Of a stretch of DNA of 64,000 nt, positions 19,001 to 26,795 are shown piece after piece; position 1 is the first letter of the stretch, and each line of letters starts with the position of its first letter. The stretch lies in contig NZ_JAJUJJ010000005.1 of assembly GCF_029265375.1 (NCBI RefSeq), forward strand, positions 56,629 to 120,628. The letters are read 5' to 3'. Both the position numbers and the translations under genes were made by a program. The notes under the pieces are model-generated. The model saw only the letters and a list, made by a program, of their open reading frames with translations. It was not told the origin of the DNA and ran no database searches. Source of the stretch: Nesterenkonia sp. (lineage in GTDB: Bacteria > Actinomycetota > Actinomycetes > Actinomycetales > Micrococcaceae).

Positions 19001-19713
19001 GCGCCGACCGCTGCAGTGTCGGCGGCAGGAACAGGCCGGTGCAGCAGTTCGGCGAGGTCCTCGGAGGTGACGCCCTCCAGCGTCTCCAGCAGGTGCCATT
19101 TCCCGGTCTCAGGCAGCTGGGAGTAGTGCGGCACGGCAAGGGTGACCATCCCGGAGGCGGCTGCCGCGGCGGTGCCGGGGACCGAGTCCTCGATGGCGAT
19201 GCACTGAGCGCGGCGCAGCGGCTCTCCTGTGCGCTGCTGGTGGTCGGAGGCCATCGTGTCGAATGCCAGGTGGTAGGCCTCAGGGTCGGGCTTGCCGGCG
19301 GTGACCATGTCTCCGGAGACGATGAATTCGAGGCGGCCCTCCGGCAGGGCTGCGACGATCGCCTCGGCCAGCGGCTTGTAACTCATGGTCACCAGGGCGC
19401 AACGCACATCGGCCTGGTGAAGGTCCTCCAGCAGCTGCCGGGCGCCGGGCCGCCATGGGATCTGCTCGGCGCATCTGGCAGCAACGTCGGCGGTGAGGTG
19501 ATCGATGATCTCTGTGGTGCCCATGGTGACCCCGGCCCGCTGCAGCACCGCCGCGGAGTACTCCAGAGCCTGGCCGACCAGCAGGTGGGCCTGCTCGTCG
19601 CTCCATGTGCCGCCGTGGGCGGCGACAAGATCGTGCTCGGAGGCGATCCAGTAGGGCTCGGTGTCCACCAGGGTGCCGTCCATATCCCAGAAGACGGCCT
19701 GCAAATCTGACAT
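18997..19713 (-). CDS. HAD-family phosphatase
   Basis: Haloacid dehalogenase-type phosphohydrolase of 238 residues. Motif I is DMDGTLVDTEP with the nucleophilic aspartate near residue 11, motif II VTMSYK, and motifs III/IV run from GKPDPEAYHLA to AIEDSVPGTAAA. A helical cap domain sits between motifs I and II. The substrate is unknown; sugar or nucleotide phosphates are usual. I chose ATG 19713 because TACGAT, a good -10, ends 7 nt before it, implying a leaderless mRNA; ATG 19722 with a GGAAG upstream is the alternative. Confidence 0.85.
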   Translation of the reverse strand: MSDLQAVFWDMDGTLVDTEPYWIASEHDLVAAHGGTWSDEQAHLLVGQALEYSAAVLQRAGVTMGTTEIIDHLTADVAARCAEQIPWRPGARQLLEDLHQADVRCALVTMSYKPLAEAIVAALPEGRLEFIVSGDMVTAGKPDPEAYHLAFDTMASDHQQRTGEPLRRAQCIAIEDSVPGTAAAAASGMVTLAVPHYSQLPETGKWHLLETLEGVTSEDLAELLHRPVPAADTAAVGA

Positions 19714-19731
19714 GCCCACCATCGTACGCTT

Positions 19732-19743
19732 CCGATGCATCGG
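19732..19743. promoter_or_regulatory. 12-bp palindrome in the HAD/PAC2 divergent promoter region
   Basis: CCGATGCATCGG is a perfect palindrome lying between the two divergent -10 elements (19721-19726 minus, 19753-19758 plus). It could be an operator shared by both genes, but this is only inferred from symmetry and position. Confidence 0.3.
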
Positions 19744-19765
19744 CTCTGGGGCTAGTGTGAGAAAC

Positions 19766-20719
19766 GTGACCGACCCGAATCAGCAGCCCGCATCTGAGGA
19801 TCCGGACGCCCCCGCGGAGAGCATCGACAGGGCGGATCTGCTGGCCGCTCACCTGCAGCGGCTGGCGTCCGAGGCGGGAGCCGGCAGCGATCGGCCCACT
19901 GTCATGGTGCTGGCCTTTGAGGGCTGGAACGACGCCGGCGGCGCCGCCTCAGCCGCAGTGCGCAGTGTGGCGCAGGCGCTGGATGCCGAGCTGGTGGAGA
20001 AGCTGACCGATGAGGAGTACTACGACTTCCAGTTCTCCCGTCCCAAGGTGGTCCGAACCGCCGGGCACCGGGAGATCATCTGGCCCTCCACCACGATCCT
20101 GCGCGCCAGCCCCGCCTCCGGGGCCTTCGACGTGCTGTTCGTCCACGGCGTCGAGCCCAGCTTCCGGTGGCAGGCCTACACCGCTGATCTGCTGACAAAG
20201 GCGGCGGAGTATGCGGTGGACGCGGTAGTCCTGCTGGGGGCGCTGCTGGCTGATGTGCCGCATACCCGGCCGATTCCTGCCTCCTACTCCAGTGAGGACG
20301 AGCAGCTGCGTGAGCTGCTGGATATTGACGAGCCCACCTACGAGGGTCCGGTGGGGATTGTGGGGGTGATGGCCCATACCGCGCATCAGGCCGGCATTCC
20401 TGCAATTTCCCTGTGGGCTGCGGTGCCGCACTATGTGGGGCAGGCGCCCTCGCCGAAGGCGCAGCTGGCGCTGATGCGCAAGCTGGAGGAGCTGCTGGGC
20501 CTTACCCTGGAGGCCCAGCAGACCGAGGAGATCGCGGAGGATGCCGCGGCCTGGGAACGCGGCGTCGATGAGCTCGCCGAAGAGGACTCGGAGATCGGCG
20601 AGTACGTCAAGCGTCTGGAGGAGGCCACGGACACCACGAACCTGCCCGAGGCTTCCGGCGAGGCGATCGCCGAGGAGTTCGAACGCTACCTGCGGCGGCG
20701 CAAACCCCCGGAGAGCTGA
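19766..20719 (+). CDS. PAC2 family protein
   Basis: Member of the PAC2 (proteasome assembly chaperone 2-like) family, 317 residues. VMVLAFEGWNDAGGAAS near residue 40 and LLGALLADVPHTRP near residue 155 are typical of the bacterial family, whose role is unknown. The name comes from a eukaryotic proteasome chaperone and does not prove a proteasome here. GTG 19766 is chosen because TAGTGT (19753-19758) ends 7 nt before it, fitting a leaderless transcript. Divergent from the HAD gene and followed after 5 bp by the 202-aa orphan. Acidic C-terminal third. Confidence 0.88.
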   Translation: MTDPNQQPASEDPDAPAESIDRADLLAAHLQRLASEAGAGSDRPTVMVLAFEGWNDAGGAASAAVRSVAQALDAELVEKLTDEEYYDFQFSRPKVVRTAGHREIIWPSTTILRASPASGAFDVLFVHGVEPSFRWQAYTADLLTKAAEYAVDAVVLLGALLADVPHTRPIPASYSSEDEQLRELLDIDEPTYEGPVGIVGVMAHTAHQAGIPAISLWAAVPHYVGQAPSPKAQLALMRKLEELLGLTLEAQQTEEIAEDAAAWERGVDELAEEDSEIGEYVKRLEEATDTTNLPEASGEAIAEEFERYLRRRKPPES

Positions 20720-20724
20720 TCGGC

Positions 20725-21333
20725 ATGAATCCGTCGCTCACGGTCCCCGATCCGCGTCAGGAGGCCCGGGCGCTGCTGGAGCAGATGCCTTGCCCTGTGT
20801 ATTGGCTCGAGGACCTCCCGGGGTGGCATTTGAGCAGCTACTTCGAGGTCAGCTCCAGTGTCCGGTCGGACAGTGTTATGGGAATGACTGTGAAGCTCTT
20901 CTGCACCGAGGTCGAGGTGGCCTCCGAGCCTCATGAACCGGCGGGTAAGACCGGGTGGCTGCATGAGTGGCTGCGCCTCAACGAGTCGCCTCTGCTGTGG
21001 AGCGCTGTGCACACCCACTGGCTCGAATCGACATCAGATGGCAGCGGCGCGGCAGCGATGCTGGGGGACCACGTCAGGAATGTCGCGCGTAATTCGAGGC
21101 GTCCTGCGGCTGAACCACGCGCTGCCACGGATATCTTGACCCCCGGCGCCATCGAGATCGACTCGCGCCCCCGCCCCTGCTGGTGGCTGGACGAGAACTC
21201 ACCGTTCGCAGGCTGCATCTCCCAGCTCGACGACTCCGTCTATGTGTCAGCGGTCGTGCGCCGGGAGCTCCTGCCTCCGGAGTACTCACTGGCTCTGGGC
21301 ACGGTTGATTCGTCGAAGTTGCTCCAGAGCTAG
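20725..21333 (+). CDS. Hypothetical protein, 202 aa, no recognised family
   Basis: I do not recognise this protein. It has no membrane segment or signal peptide. Tryptophans are frequent (YWLEDLPGW, WLHEW, CWWLDEN) and there are three cysteines. It begins 5 bp after the PAC2 stop without a strong ribosome binding site and is probably co-transcribed. Base composition and third-position choice look less GC-rich than the flanking genes, which hints at more recent acquisition or weak selection. It converges on mshC with 10 bp between. Coding status is supported by an open frame filling the gap exactly. Confidence 0.6.
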   Translation: MNPSLTVPDPRQEARALLEQMPCPVYWLEDLPGWHLSSYFEVSSSVRSDSVMGMTVKLFCTEVEVASEPHEPAGKTGWLHEWLRLNESPLLWSAVHTHWLESTSDGSGAAAMLGDHVRNVARNSRRPAAEPRAATDILTPGAIEIDSRPRPCWWLDENSPFAGCISQLDDSVYVSAVVRRELLPPEYSLALGTVDSSKLLQS

Positions 21334-21343
21334 CAGACTCCTC

Positions 21344-22642
21344 CTAGTCAGTGCTGGAAGGACTCCCGTCGGCCAGGTCGATGCCCAGCAGCGCCAGAAC
21401 CACGTCGCGCACCCGCGCCCGGCTGGTCTGAGCTGCCAGATGACCTTCGGCCCACATGTCCAGCTGGTCCAGGGCCGCCGGAGCGTTGAGGTCCAGAGCC
21501 AGAATCGACATCAGTGCGTACTGCAGCTCGTCAGGCTCCTCGGCAGATTCGCCCGGGTTCTGCTCCGGGGCACGCTGCAGGGCCTGCTTCCAGCGCTGGA
21601 GGCGCCCTGAGGCCAGAGCCAGATCGGCGTCGGTGTAGCTCCAGTCGGTGCGCCAGTGGTGGCTCAGCAGCAGGGTGCGCACAGCCTGCGGGTCCTCGCC
21701 GCGAGCCCGAAGCTGGGAGACCAGCACCAGGTTGCCTTTGGACTTGGACATCTTCTCGCCGTCGAGCCCCACCATGCCGGTGTGCATATAGCGCTCAGCC
21801 AGCGCGACGCCGTCAGCGGCTGTGGCGTGGGCTGCCGAGAACTCATGGTGCGGGAAGCGCAGATCGCTGCCGCCACCCTGCACGGTGAAGGGTGCCGGCA
21901 GATGTCGGCGCGCGATCACCGAGCATTCAATGTGCCAGCCGGGCCGGCCGCGGCCCAGGGCGCCTCCGTCCCATTCGGGCTCACCCTCCCGCCGCGCTCG
22001 CCACAGCAGCGGATCCAGACGGTCGCGCTTGCCGGGCCGCTGCGGGTCTCCCCCGCGCTCGCCGAAGAGCGAATCCATGGTGGGACGGTCATAGCCGCCC
22101 ACGCTGCCGAGCCTCCAGTCAGTGCGGCTCTCCGCTTCTGCGATGTCGAAGTAGTAGTCATCGCCGTCGGCGTCCTCGGCCGGGACCCGGTAGGCGATCC
22201 CGAGCTCGGCCAGGCGCTCCACGTCCTCAACGATCGCCGGAATCATCTCCACGGCCCCCAGGTAGGAGTTCGGCGGGATCACCGAGAGCGCAGCCATATC
22301 CTGACGGAACAGTTCGGTCTGCTCCTCGGCCAGTTCACGCCAGTCTGCGCCGGTGGCCTCGGCACGCTCCAACAGCGGGTCGTCGATATCGGTGACGTTC
22401 TGCACATAGTTGACCTGCACTCCGCAGGCCAGCCAGTAGCGCACCAGCAGATCGAACTGCACATAGGTGTTGGCATGCCCCAGGTGGGTGGCGTCATAGG
22501 GAGTGATCCCGCAGACATAGAGGGAGGCTGCCCCCTGGCGGGAGTGGGTCGGCAGCGTGGTGGAGTGCGGAGTGTCGAAAAGCTCGAGGCTTTCGGCGAG
22601 CCGGGGCAGGCTGGGCACTTGGGGGGCGCTCCACGATTTCAC
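21344..22642 (-). CDS. mshC: Cysteine:GlcN-inositol ligase MshC (mycothiol synthesis)
   Basis: ATP-dependent enzyme that joins cysteine to glucosaminyl-inositol, the third step of mycothiol synthesis. The 432-residue protein is a CysRS homologue: CGITPYDATHLGHANTY contains a zinc-binding Cys and the HIGH-like signature, and KMSKSKGN the second signature. The start MKSWSAPQVP is characteristic of MshC and not of CysRS, and the length is shorter than CysRS. A GTG start is preceded by GAGAGGA. Other mycothiol genes are not in the window. The uppP neighbour is conserved in Actinobacteria. Confidence 0.94.
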   Translation of the reverse strand: MKSWSAPQVPSLPRLAESLELFDTPHSTTLPTHSRQGAASLYVCGITPYDATHLGHANTYVQFDLLVRYWLACGVQVNYVQNVTDIDDPLLERAEATGADWRELAEEQTELFRQDMAALSVIPPNSYLGAVEMIPAIVEDVERLAELGIAYRVPAEDADGDDYYFDIAEAESRTDWRLGSVGGYDRPTMDSLFGERGGDPQRPGKRDRLDPLLWRARREGEPEWDGGALGRGRPGWHIECSVIARRHLPAPFTVQGGGSDLRFPHHEFSAAHATAADGVALAERYMHTGMVGLDGEKMSKSKGNLVLVSQLRARGEDPQAVRTLLLSHHWRTDWSYTDADLALASGRLQRWKQALQRAPEQNPGESAEEPDELQYALMSILALDLNAPAALDQLDMWAEGHLAAQTSRARVRDVVLALLGIDLADGSPSSTD

Positions 22643-22691
22643 ACAGTTGATCCTCTCACAGGGGGCGAGTCCGCCGGGGAGACAACTCGCC

Positions 22692-23519
22692 TCAGGCGTT
22701 GATAATTCCGAAGCCCAGGCAGATGTAGACGAACAGTCCCAGGATGATCCGGTAGTTCACGAACAGTGTGTAGGAGTGGGTGGAGACGTATTTGAGGAAC
22801 CAGCCGATGATCACGTAGGCCACCACGAAGCCTACGCCGGTGGCCAGCATGGTCTGGGCGAAGGTGTAGGGTCCCTGCGGCTCGTCGAAGGAGCCGATGA
22901 GTTTGTAGAACCCGGAGCCGAAGACCGCAGGAATCGCCAGCAGGAAGGAGTAGCGGGCCGCGGCTTCGCGGGTGTAACCCATCAGCAGACCGGCAGTGAT
23001 GGTGCCGCCGGAGCGCGAGACGCCGGGGATCAGGGCCAGCGACTGGGCGAGACCGAAGAGGATGCCGTCGCGCACGCTGAGCTCCTCCAGGGGTTTGCGC
23101 TGCTTGCCGTAGTGGTCGGCCACTGCCAGCAGGAACCCGAAGACCACCAGCATGGTGGCAGTCAGCCAGAGTGTGCGGAAGACAGTGTCGATGTAGTCCT
23201 CCAGCAGCAGGCCCAGCACCACGATCGGGATTGTGCCCACGATGATCATCCAGCCCATCCGGGCATCGGGATCGCTGTGCGGAAGACGTCCGGCCACGGC
23301 GGCGAACCAGGCCCGCAGGATCCGCAGGATGTCCCTCCAGAAGTAGACCACCACGGCAGCTTCGGTCCCCAATTGGCTGATCGCGGTGAACGCCGATCCG
23401 GGATCTGCAGCTCCGGGGAGGAACTCTCCGACGATGCGCAGGTGCGCTGAGCTGGAGATGGGGAGGAACTCGGTCAGACCCTGGACCAGACCAAGGATGA
23501 TGGCTTCTATCCACTGCAC
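22692..23519 (-). CDS. uppP: Undecaprenyl-diphosphatase UppP
   Basis: Membrane enzyme that dephosphorylates undecaprenyl pyrophosphate to recycle the lipid carrier of cell-wall synthesis; loss or gain affects bacitracin sensitivity. The 275-residue protein has about eight membrane helices and both signatures: [18 protein letters not shown] at residues 10-27 and [13 protein letters not shown] around 160. The start is a GTG, and TAGGCT (23526-23531, minus) ends only 6 nt before it, consistent with a leaderless mRNA. Confidence 0.95.
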   Translation of the reverse strand: MQWIEAIILGLVQGLTEFLPISSSAHLRIVGEFLPGAADPGSAFTAISQLGTEAAVVVYFWRDILRILRAWFAAVAGRLPHSDPDARMGWMIIVGTIPIVVLGLLLEDYIDTVFRTLWLTATMLVVFGFLLAVADHYGKQRKPLEELSVRDGILFGLAQSLALIPGVSRSGGTITAGLLMGYTREAAARYSFLLAIPAVFGSGFYKLIGSFDEPQGPYTFAQTMLATGVGFVVAYVIIGWFLKYVSTHSYTLFVNYRIILGLFVYICLGFGIINA

Positions 23520-23580
23520 GGGTGAAGCCTAATGCACCTGCGCGGACCTCATCCGGCGGGCGCGCGGGGTCTGCCGCGGC

Positions 23581-23850
23581 TCAGTCGTCTTCGAGCTCGT
23601 CGTCGAGGTCCTCGTCGTCGTCGAGCACATCGTCGACGTCGTCGGCCTCCTCATCATAGAGATCCAGCGGCGTGACCTCGCCGGTGGCTGCGAACAGCGC
23701 GTCCTCGTAGGCTTCAAAGGCATCAGCCACACCGTAGAAGGCGGTCTCCACCGCGGGATCGTTCTCGCCGCGGCGGTTCACAGCGGCGGAGAGGTGCTCC
23801 TCCAGAGCGTTGGTGAGTGCGCTCAGGGCGATGCGAGGATCGATGTTCAT
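23581..23850 (-). CDS. Small conserved protein with acidic C-terminus
   Basis: 89 residues, function unknown to me; similar small proteins occur beside uppP in Micrococcales and are sometimes labelled primosomal protein without evidence. The first 60 residues look helical (ALTNALEEHLSAAVNRRG, AFEAYEDALFAATGEV); the last 25 are almost wholly Asp and Glu. TACTGT (23857-23862, minus) lies 6 nt before the ATG, so the transcript is probably leaderless. Confidence 0.72.
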   Translation of the reverse strand: MNIDPRIALSALTNALEEHLSAAVNRRGENDPAVETAFYGVADAFEAYEDALFAATGEVTPLDLYDEEADDVDDVLDDDEDLDDELEDD

Positions 23851-23941
23851 AGCCTCACAGTATCAATGCTTGATCGGCGAGGTAAGACCCAATTCCGCGT
23901 CGCGTCCCTGCGCGGTTGACCGATGTCCTACAGTGGTCTCC

Positions 23942-24166
23942 ATGTTGGCCACTGACCGCTATGTCACCGAGACCGACGACGGCCGCGGCTGGGAGTATAT
24001 GGTGCTGACGTGCCAGCCCCGTGAGTCGCTGGCGGAGGTGCGACGCCGGGTGATAGACCACGCTGAGTACGGCCGCTGGGAGCTGCGCCGCTCCGCGCTC
24101 TACACCGGAGGAGTGCGCAAGTATTGGCTGCGGCGGCGAATTATGCGGGTAGTCCGCACCGCATAG
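23942..24166 (+). CDS. DUF5703 family protein
   Basis: Small basic protein of 74 residues. YEYMVLTCQP-like text (WEYMVLTCQPRESLAEVRRR) followed by EYGRWELRRSALYTGGVRKYWLRRRIMR is typical of this actinobacterial family of unknown function. TACAGT (23929-23934) lies 7 nt before the ATG, implying a leaderless transcript. An earlier in-frame start would overlap the divergent small gene and is unlikely. Confidence 0.82.
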   Translation: MLATDRYVTETDDGRGWEYMVLTCQPRESLAEVRRRVIDHAEYGRWELRRSALYTGGVRKYWLRRRIMRVVRTA

Positions 24167-24234
24167 CCCACAGTGACCTGGCCGGCAGGGCGTTGCCCGG
24201 TGTCCTGCCCGGCGGCGCTGTTCTGACCGGTGTC

Positions 24235-25551
24235 CTACTGGGCGGTGAGGAACCGGTGCAGCACCCGCACACCGAACTGCAGCGCGTCCACCGGTACTCG
24301 TTCATCGACTCCGTGGAACATGCCGGTGAAGTCCAAGTCTGCCGGCAGTCTCAGCGGCGCGAATCCGTAGCCGGTGACCCCCAGCTTGGCCAGGTGCTTA
24401 TTGTCGGTGCCGCCGCCGAGCATATAGGGCAGCACTGTGGCCTCGGGATCCTCAGCGCGCAGGGAGTCGATCATCTGCTCCACCAGGGTGCCGGAGAAGG
24501 GGACCTCCAGGGCGATGCCCTCATTGAGCAGCTCGAAGCGGACCTTCTCCCCGGCCAGCTCCATCAGAGTCGCCGCCACCTTGGCGTCCTGCTCCGGCAG
24601 GGTGCGGGCGTCGACGAGCGCCTCTGCCTGGCCGGGGACCACATTGTGCTTGTACCCGGCGGTCAGCAGCGTGGGGTTGGAGGTGTTGCGCAGGGTCGCG
24701 GCGATGAACCGGGCGGTGGGTCCGGTGGCCTCCAGCAGCTCGCTGGGGTCCTCCGGGTCGAAGGGAATGCCGGTGAGCTCGGAGAGCTGCTCGAACAGCG
24801 CCCGGGTGGTCTTGGTGTACTCGATGGGCCATTCGTGGCTGCCGATGGCGGCGACGGCTTCGGCCAGGTGGACCACGGGGTTGTCATCGTGGACAGCCGA
24901 GCCGTGTCCGGCGGTGCCCTCGGCAATCATCTTGGTCCAGTGGATGCCCTTCTCTCCGGTCTGGATGAGATAGGCGCGGTGGCCGGCGATATCGGCGGAG
25001 AACCCGCCGACCTCGCTGATGGCTTCAGTGGCGCCGTCGAAGACCTCAGGGTGGGTATCTGTGAGCCAGCGTGCCCCGTAGGCGCCGTTGTCCTCCTCAT
25101 CGGCGAAGAAGGCGAAGATGATGTCCCGCTGCGGCTGATGGCCCTCTCGCGACATCTGCAGCAGGCTGGCCAGGATCATGGCGTCCATGTCCTTCATGTC
25201 CACTGCGCCGCGGCCCCAGATCAGGCCGTCGATCAGTTCCGCGCCGAACGGGTCCACCTGCCAGTCCTCCGCCTGGGCGGGCACCACATCCAGGTGACCG
25301 TGGACCACCAGGGCTCCGGCCTCCGGATCGGTGCCGCGCATTCGTGCGACCACATTGGTCCGCCCGGCCTCACGCTCGAAGAACTGCGGCTCCAGGCCGG
25401 CCTGGCGCATGATCTCTGCGCAGTACTCGGCCGCTTCGCGCTCTCCCTTGGACTTCCCCTCACCCCAGTTGGTGGTGTCAATGCGGATGAGGTCGCGGCA
25501 GAAGTCCACCACGTCCTGTTCGGCCTGTGCTGAAGGATTGGTTGCTGCCAT
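24235..25551 (-). CDS. M20 family metallopeptidase (dipeptidase/deacylase)
   Basis: Di-zinc aminoacylase-type hydrolase of 438 residues. The metal ligands are visible in VVHGHLDVVPA (His, with the catalytic Asp two residues on), GRGAVDMKDMDA (bridging Asp) and FADEEDNGAYGA (Glu-Glu pair). A dimerisation lid domain sits in the middle of the chain. Similarity to DapE/ArgE-type enzymes and to broad dipeptidases is about equal by eye, so the substrate is open. The ATG at 25551 is favoured by TAATGT (25559-25564, minus) ending 7 nt upstream. Confidence 0.88.
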   Translation of the reverse strand: MAATNPSAQAEQDVVDFCRDLIRIDTTNWGEGKSKGEREAAEYCAEIMRQAGLEPQFFEREAGRTNVVARMRGTDPEAGALVVHGHLDVVPAQAEDWQVDPFGAELIDGLIWGRGAVDMKDMDAMILASLLQMSREGHQPQRDIIFAFFADEEDNGAYGARWLTDTHPEVFDGATEAISEVGGFSADIAGHRAYLIQTGEKGIHWTKMIAEGTAGHGSAVHDDNPVVHLAEAVAAIGSHEWPIEYTKTTRALFEQLSELTGIPFDPEDPSELLEATGPTARFIAATLRNTSNPTLLTAGYKHNVVPGQAEALVDARTLPEQDAKVAATLMELAGEKVRFELLNEGIALEVPFSGTLVEQMIDSLRAEDPEATVLPYMLGGGTDNKHLAKLGVTGYGFAPLRLPADLDFTGMFHGVDERVPVDALQFGVRVLHRFLTAQ

Positions 25552-25662
25552 GGATTCCACATTACCTGCGCACTCGCCGCAGGCCCGGCAGCGTTGCCCT
25601 CGTGAGCCGCACTCCGCCCAGCGCCGGCCCCCGGGCGCCCACATCGCGCGCCCATCCTCTGG

Positions 25663-25731
25663 CGTTACGTGCTGGAAAGTGCTGAACTCGGCTCTTCAGG
25701 ACCGGGGTTTGGGCCCATCCGGCACGTAACG
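25663..25731. repeat. 69-bp palindromic repeat, copy B
   Basis: Perfect 10-bp outer arms (CGTTACGTGC at 25663-25672 and complement at 25722-25731). The right end TTTGGGCCCAT, four variable bases, CACGTAACG matches copy A at 1905-1928 with identical spacing, and the total length is 69 bp in both. Here the inner left arm has decayed, whereas in copy A the outer left arm has. It is not at a gene end, so a simple terminator role is less likely for this copy. Confidence 0.7.
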
Positions 25732-25823
25732 TACGCTGAGCAGCCCGGGAGCCCTGGTCGCCGGTGACGAGAGGCCGTCCGCTCAGCCTTCCCGGCCCCG
25801 GACGGCATCTGTATTGTGGCTGT

Positions 25824-25886
25824 ATGCGTGAGCCAGGTCGCCAAGGATCGGAAGCGCCCATCACATGGAGCGGGCTCACGGGTTGA
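25824..25886 (+). CDS. Possible 20-codon ORF
   Basis: Doubtful. The ATG lies 6 nt after TATTGT (25812-25817), the same arrangement as the leaderless genes in this window. The predicted peptide MREPGRQGSEAPITWSGLTG has no recognisable feature. It may be a leader peptide for the ORF at 25904 or mere chance. Confidence 0.18.
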   Translation: MREPGRQGSEAPITWSGLTG

Positions 25887-25903
25887 GCGGTTATGGTCAG
25901 TGC

Positions 25904-25999
25904 ATGATTATCAGGACGATCTTGCTGCGGGTGGGCCGGGCGCTGTTCCGGCGGTGGTGTCGAGGCGGCAGGGGGCGTCAGCAGGCTCCACCGAGGTGA
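25904..25999 (+). CDS. Possible 31-codon basic amphipathic peptide
   Basis: Doubtful. The frame encodes a hydrophobic start (MIIRTILLRVGRALFRRW) and an Arg/Gly-rich end, 31 residues in all. TATGGT lies 6 nt before the ATG. The stop falls in the loop of the 25974-26027 inverted repeat. Nothing else supports translation. Confidence 0.22.
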   Translation: MIIRTILLRVGRALFRRWCRGGRGRQQAPPR

Positions 26000-26083
26000 C
26001 CCCTGCTCCCCCGGGCGCGCTGACGCCACATCAGATTCAGAGTCGCAGCGGCGCGAGCGAGCCGACACGCACCTGGGAACGAC

Positions 26084-26126
26084 AAAACCCGGCCTGAGTC
26101 AGGATTGCTCCTGATCAGACCGGGTT
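26084..26126 (-). terminator. Rho-independent terminator of tRNA-Leu
   Basis: Near-perfect inverted repeat (AACCCGG...TCAGGA, loop TTGC, TCCTGA...CCGGGTT) followed on the minus strand by TTTT at 26084-26087. It lies about 10 bp past the tRNA 3' end. Confidence 0.8.
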
Positions 26127-26135
26127 CCGATACTG

Positions 26136-26222
26136 TGCGCGGAGCGGGACTTGAACCCGCACCCTCATTAATAGAGGACTAGCACCTCAAGCTAGCGCGT
26201 CTACCTATTCCGCCACCCGCGC
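26136..26222 (-). tRNA. tRNA-Leu, anticodon GAG
   Basis: Read on the minus strand the 87-nt gene folds with acceptor stem GCGCGGG/TCCGCGC (one G-T pair) and discriminator A. The anticodon stem CTAGC/GCTAG holds loop TTGAGGT, giving anticodon GAG for CTC codons. A long variable arm (CCTC..GAGG) typical of tRNA-Leu and a T arm with GGTTCAAGTCC follow. CCA is not encoded. Confidence 0.95.
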
Positions 26223-26289
26223 AGGGGGTCTGCTGCCACGCTGAGAGCCTCATTGTGGAGCCAAGAGAGCTTAGCACGACAGCAGCCGG

Positions 26290-26309
26290 GCGGCCCAAAT
26301 GCAGGCCGC
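26290..26309 (-). terminator. Hairpin downstream of rpmE2
   Basis: GCGGCC/GGCCGC arms around an 8-nt loop, 10 bp after the L31 stop codon. No U-run follows, so it is a weak terminator candidate. Confidence 0.4.
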
Positions 26310-26319
26310 TGAGGGAGTC

Positions 26320-26577
26320 TTACTTCTTGCCGCCGAAGCCCTTGAAGCGCTGGTTGAAGCGCTCCACACGGCCGGCGGAGTCCATGATCCGCTGCTTGCC
26401 GGTGTAGAAGGGGTGCGAAGCGGCGGAGATCTCGACGTCGATCACCGGGTAGGTGTTGCCGTCCTCCCACTCCATGGTCTTCTCCGAAGTGACGGTGGAG
26501 CGGGTGAGAACCTTCTCGCCGGAGGAGAGGTCGTTGAAGATCACCGGCTGGTAGGTCGGGTGAATATCTGACTTCAT
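26320..26577 (-). CDS. rpmE2: 50S ribosomal protein L31 type B
   Basis: Ribosomal protein of 85 residues at the intersubunit bridge. It starts [20 protein letters not shown] and contains [25 protein letters not shown], the type B signature. There is no cysteine, so the zinc-binding CxxC pairs of type A L31 are absent; such copies replace the zinc form during zinc starvation in several bacteria. I see no clear Zur box upstream. An AAGGA lies about 10 nt before the ATG at 26577; the frame is open further upstream but that part is not L31. Confidence 0.95.
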   Translation of the reverse strand: MKSDIHPTYQPVIFNDLSSGEKVLTRSTVTSEKTMEWEDGNTYPVIDVEISAASHPFYTGKQRIMDSAGRVERFNQRFKGFGGKK

Positions 26578-26730
26578 AGGTGTGGTGTCCTTTTCGTGCG
26601 CCGCTGGATTTTGCCAGAAGCTGGGGTTTCTCAGACAGAGCACATCACGGCAAATGCCTGATGGCCAACACTCCATGCTACCGCACCCGCCCGAATCCCC
26701 CCAATTCGCCCGGCGCAGAGGGGCGCCCCC

Positions 26731-26736
26731 TACAAT
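26731..26736 (+). promoter_or_regulatory. Candidate -10 for the AbgT gene
   Basis: TACAAT is a near-consensus -10 in the 218-bp rpmE2/abgT divergent region, giving a leader of about 50 nt. The -35 is not clear (TTCGCC at a 20-bp spacing). Confidence 0.35.
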
Positions 26737-26795
26737 TGGGCGCGCGCCAAACGGCTCATCCGACCATTCAACTGGCTGAAAGTGCATACAGAACT

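Larger units (their letters stand above)
25552..26083. other. Gene-poor interval between M20 peptidase and tRNA terminator
   Basis: The only stretch over 300 bp without a firm gene. It holds the M20 promoter, the palindromic repeat at 25663-25731, two doubtful small ORFs at 25824-25999 and a long-loop inverted repeat (GGCGTCAGC at 25974-25982, complement at 26019-26027, with AGCAGG/CCTGCT nested inside). A longer frame covering 25816-26097 has no protein-like features. Confidence 0.6.

Noticed and set aside
19766..20719. PAC2 protein as evidence for a proteasome
   Set aside because: Bacterial PAC2-family proteins are widespread and not tied to proteasome assembly; the name alone is not evidence.
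25816..26097. A 93-codon plus-strand frame in the gap before tRNA-Leu
   Set aside because: GTG start without promoter or ribosome binding support, low-complexity Pro/Ala/Gly content, and its end runs into the tRNA terminator stem.
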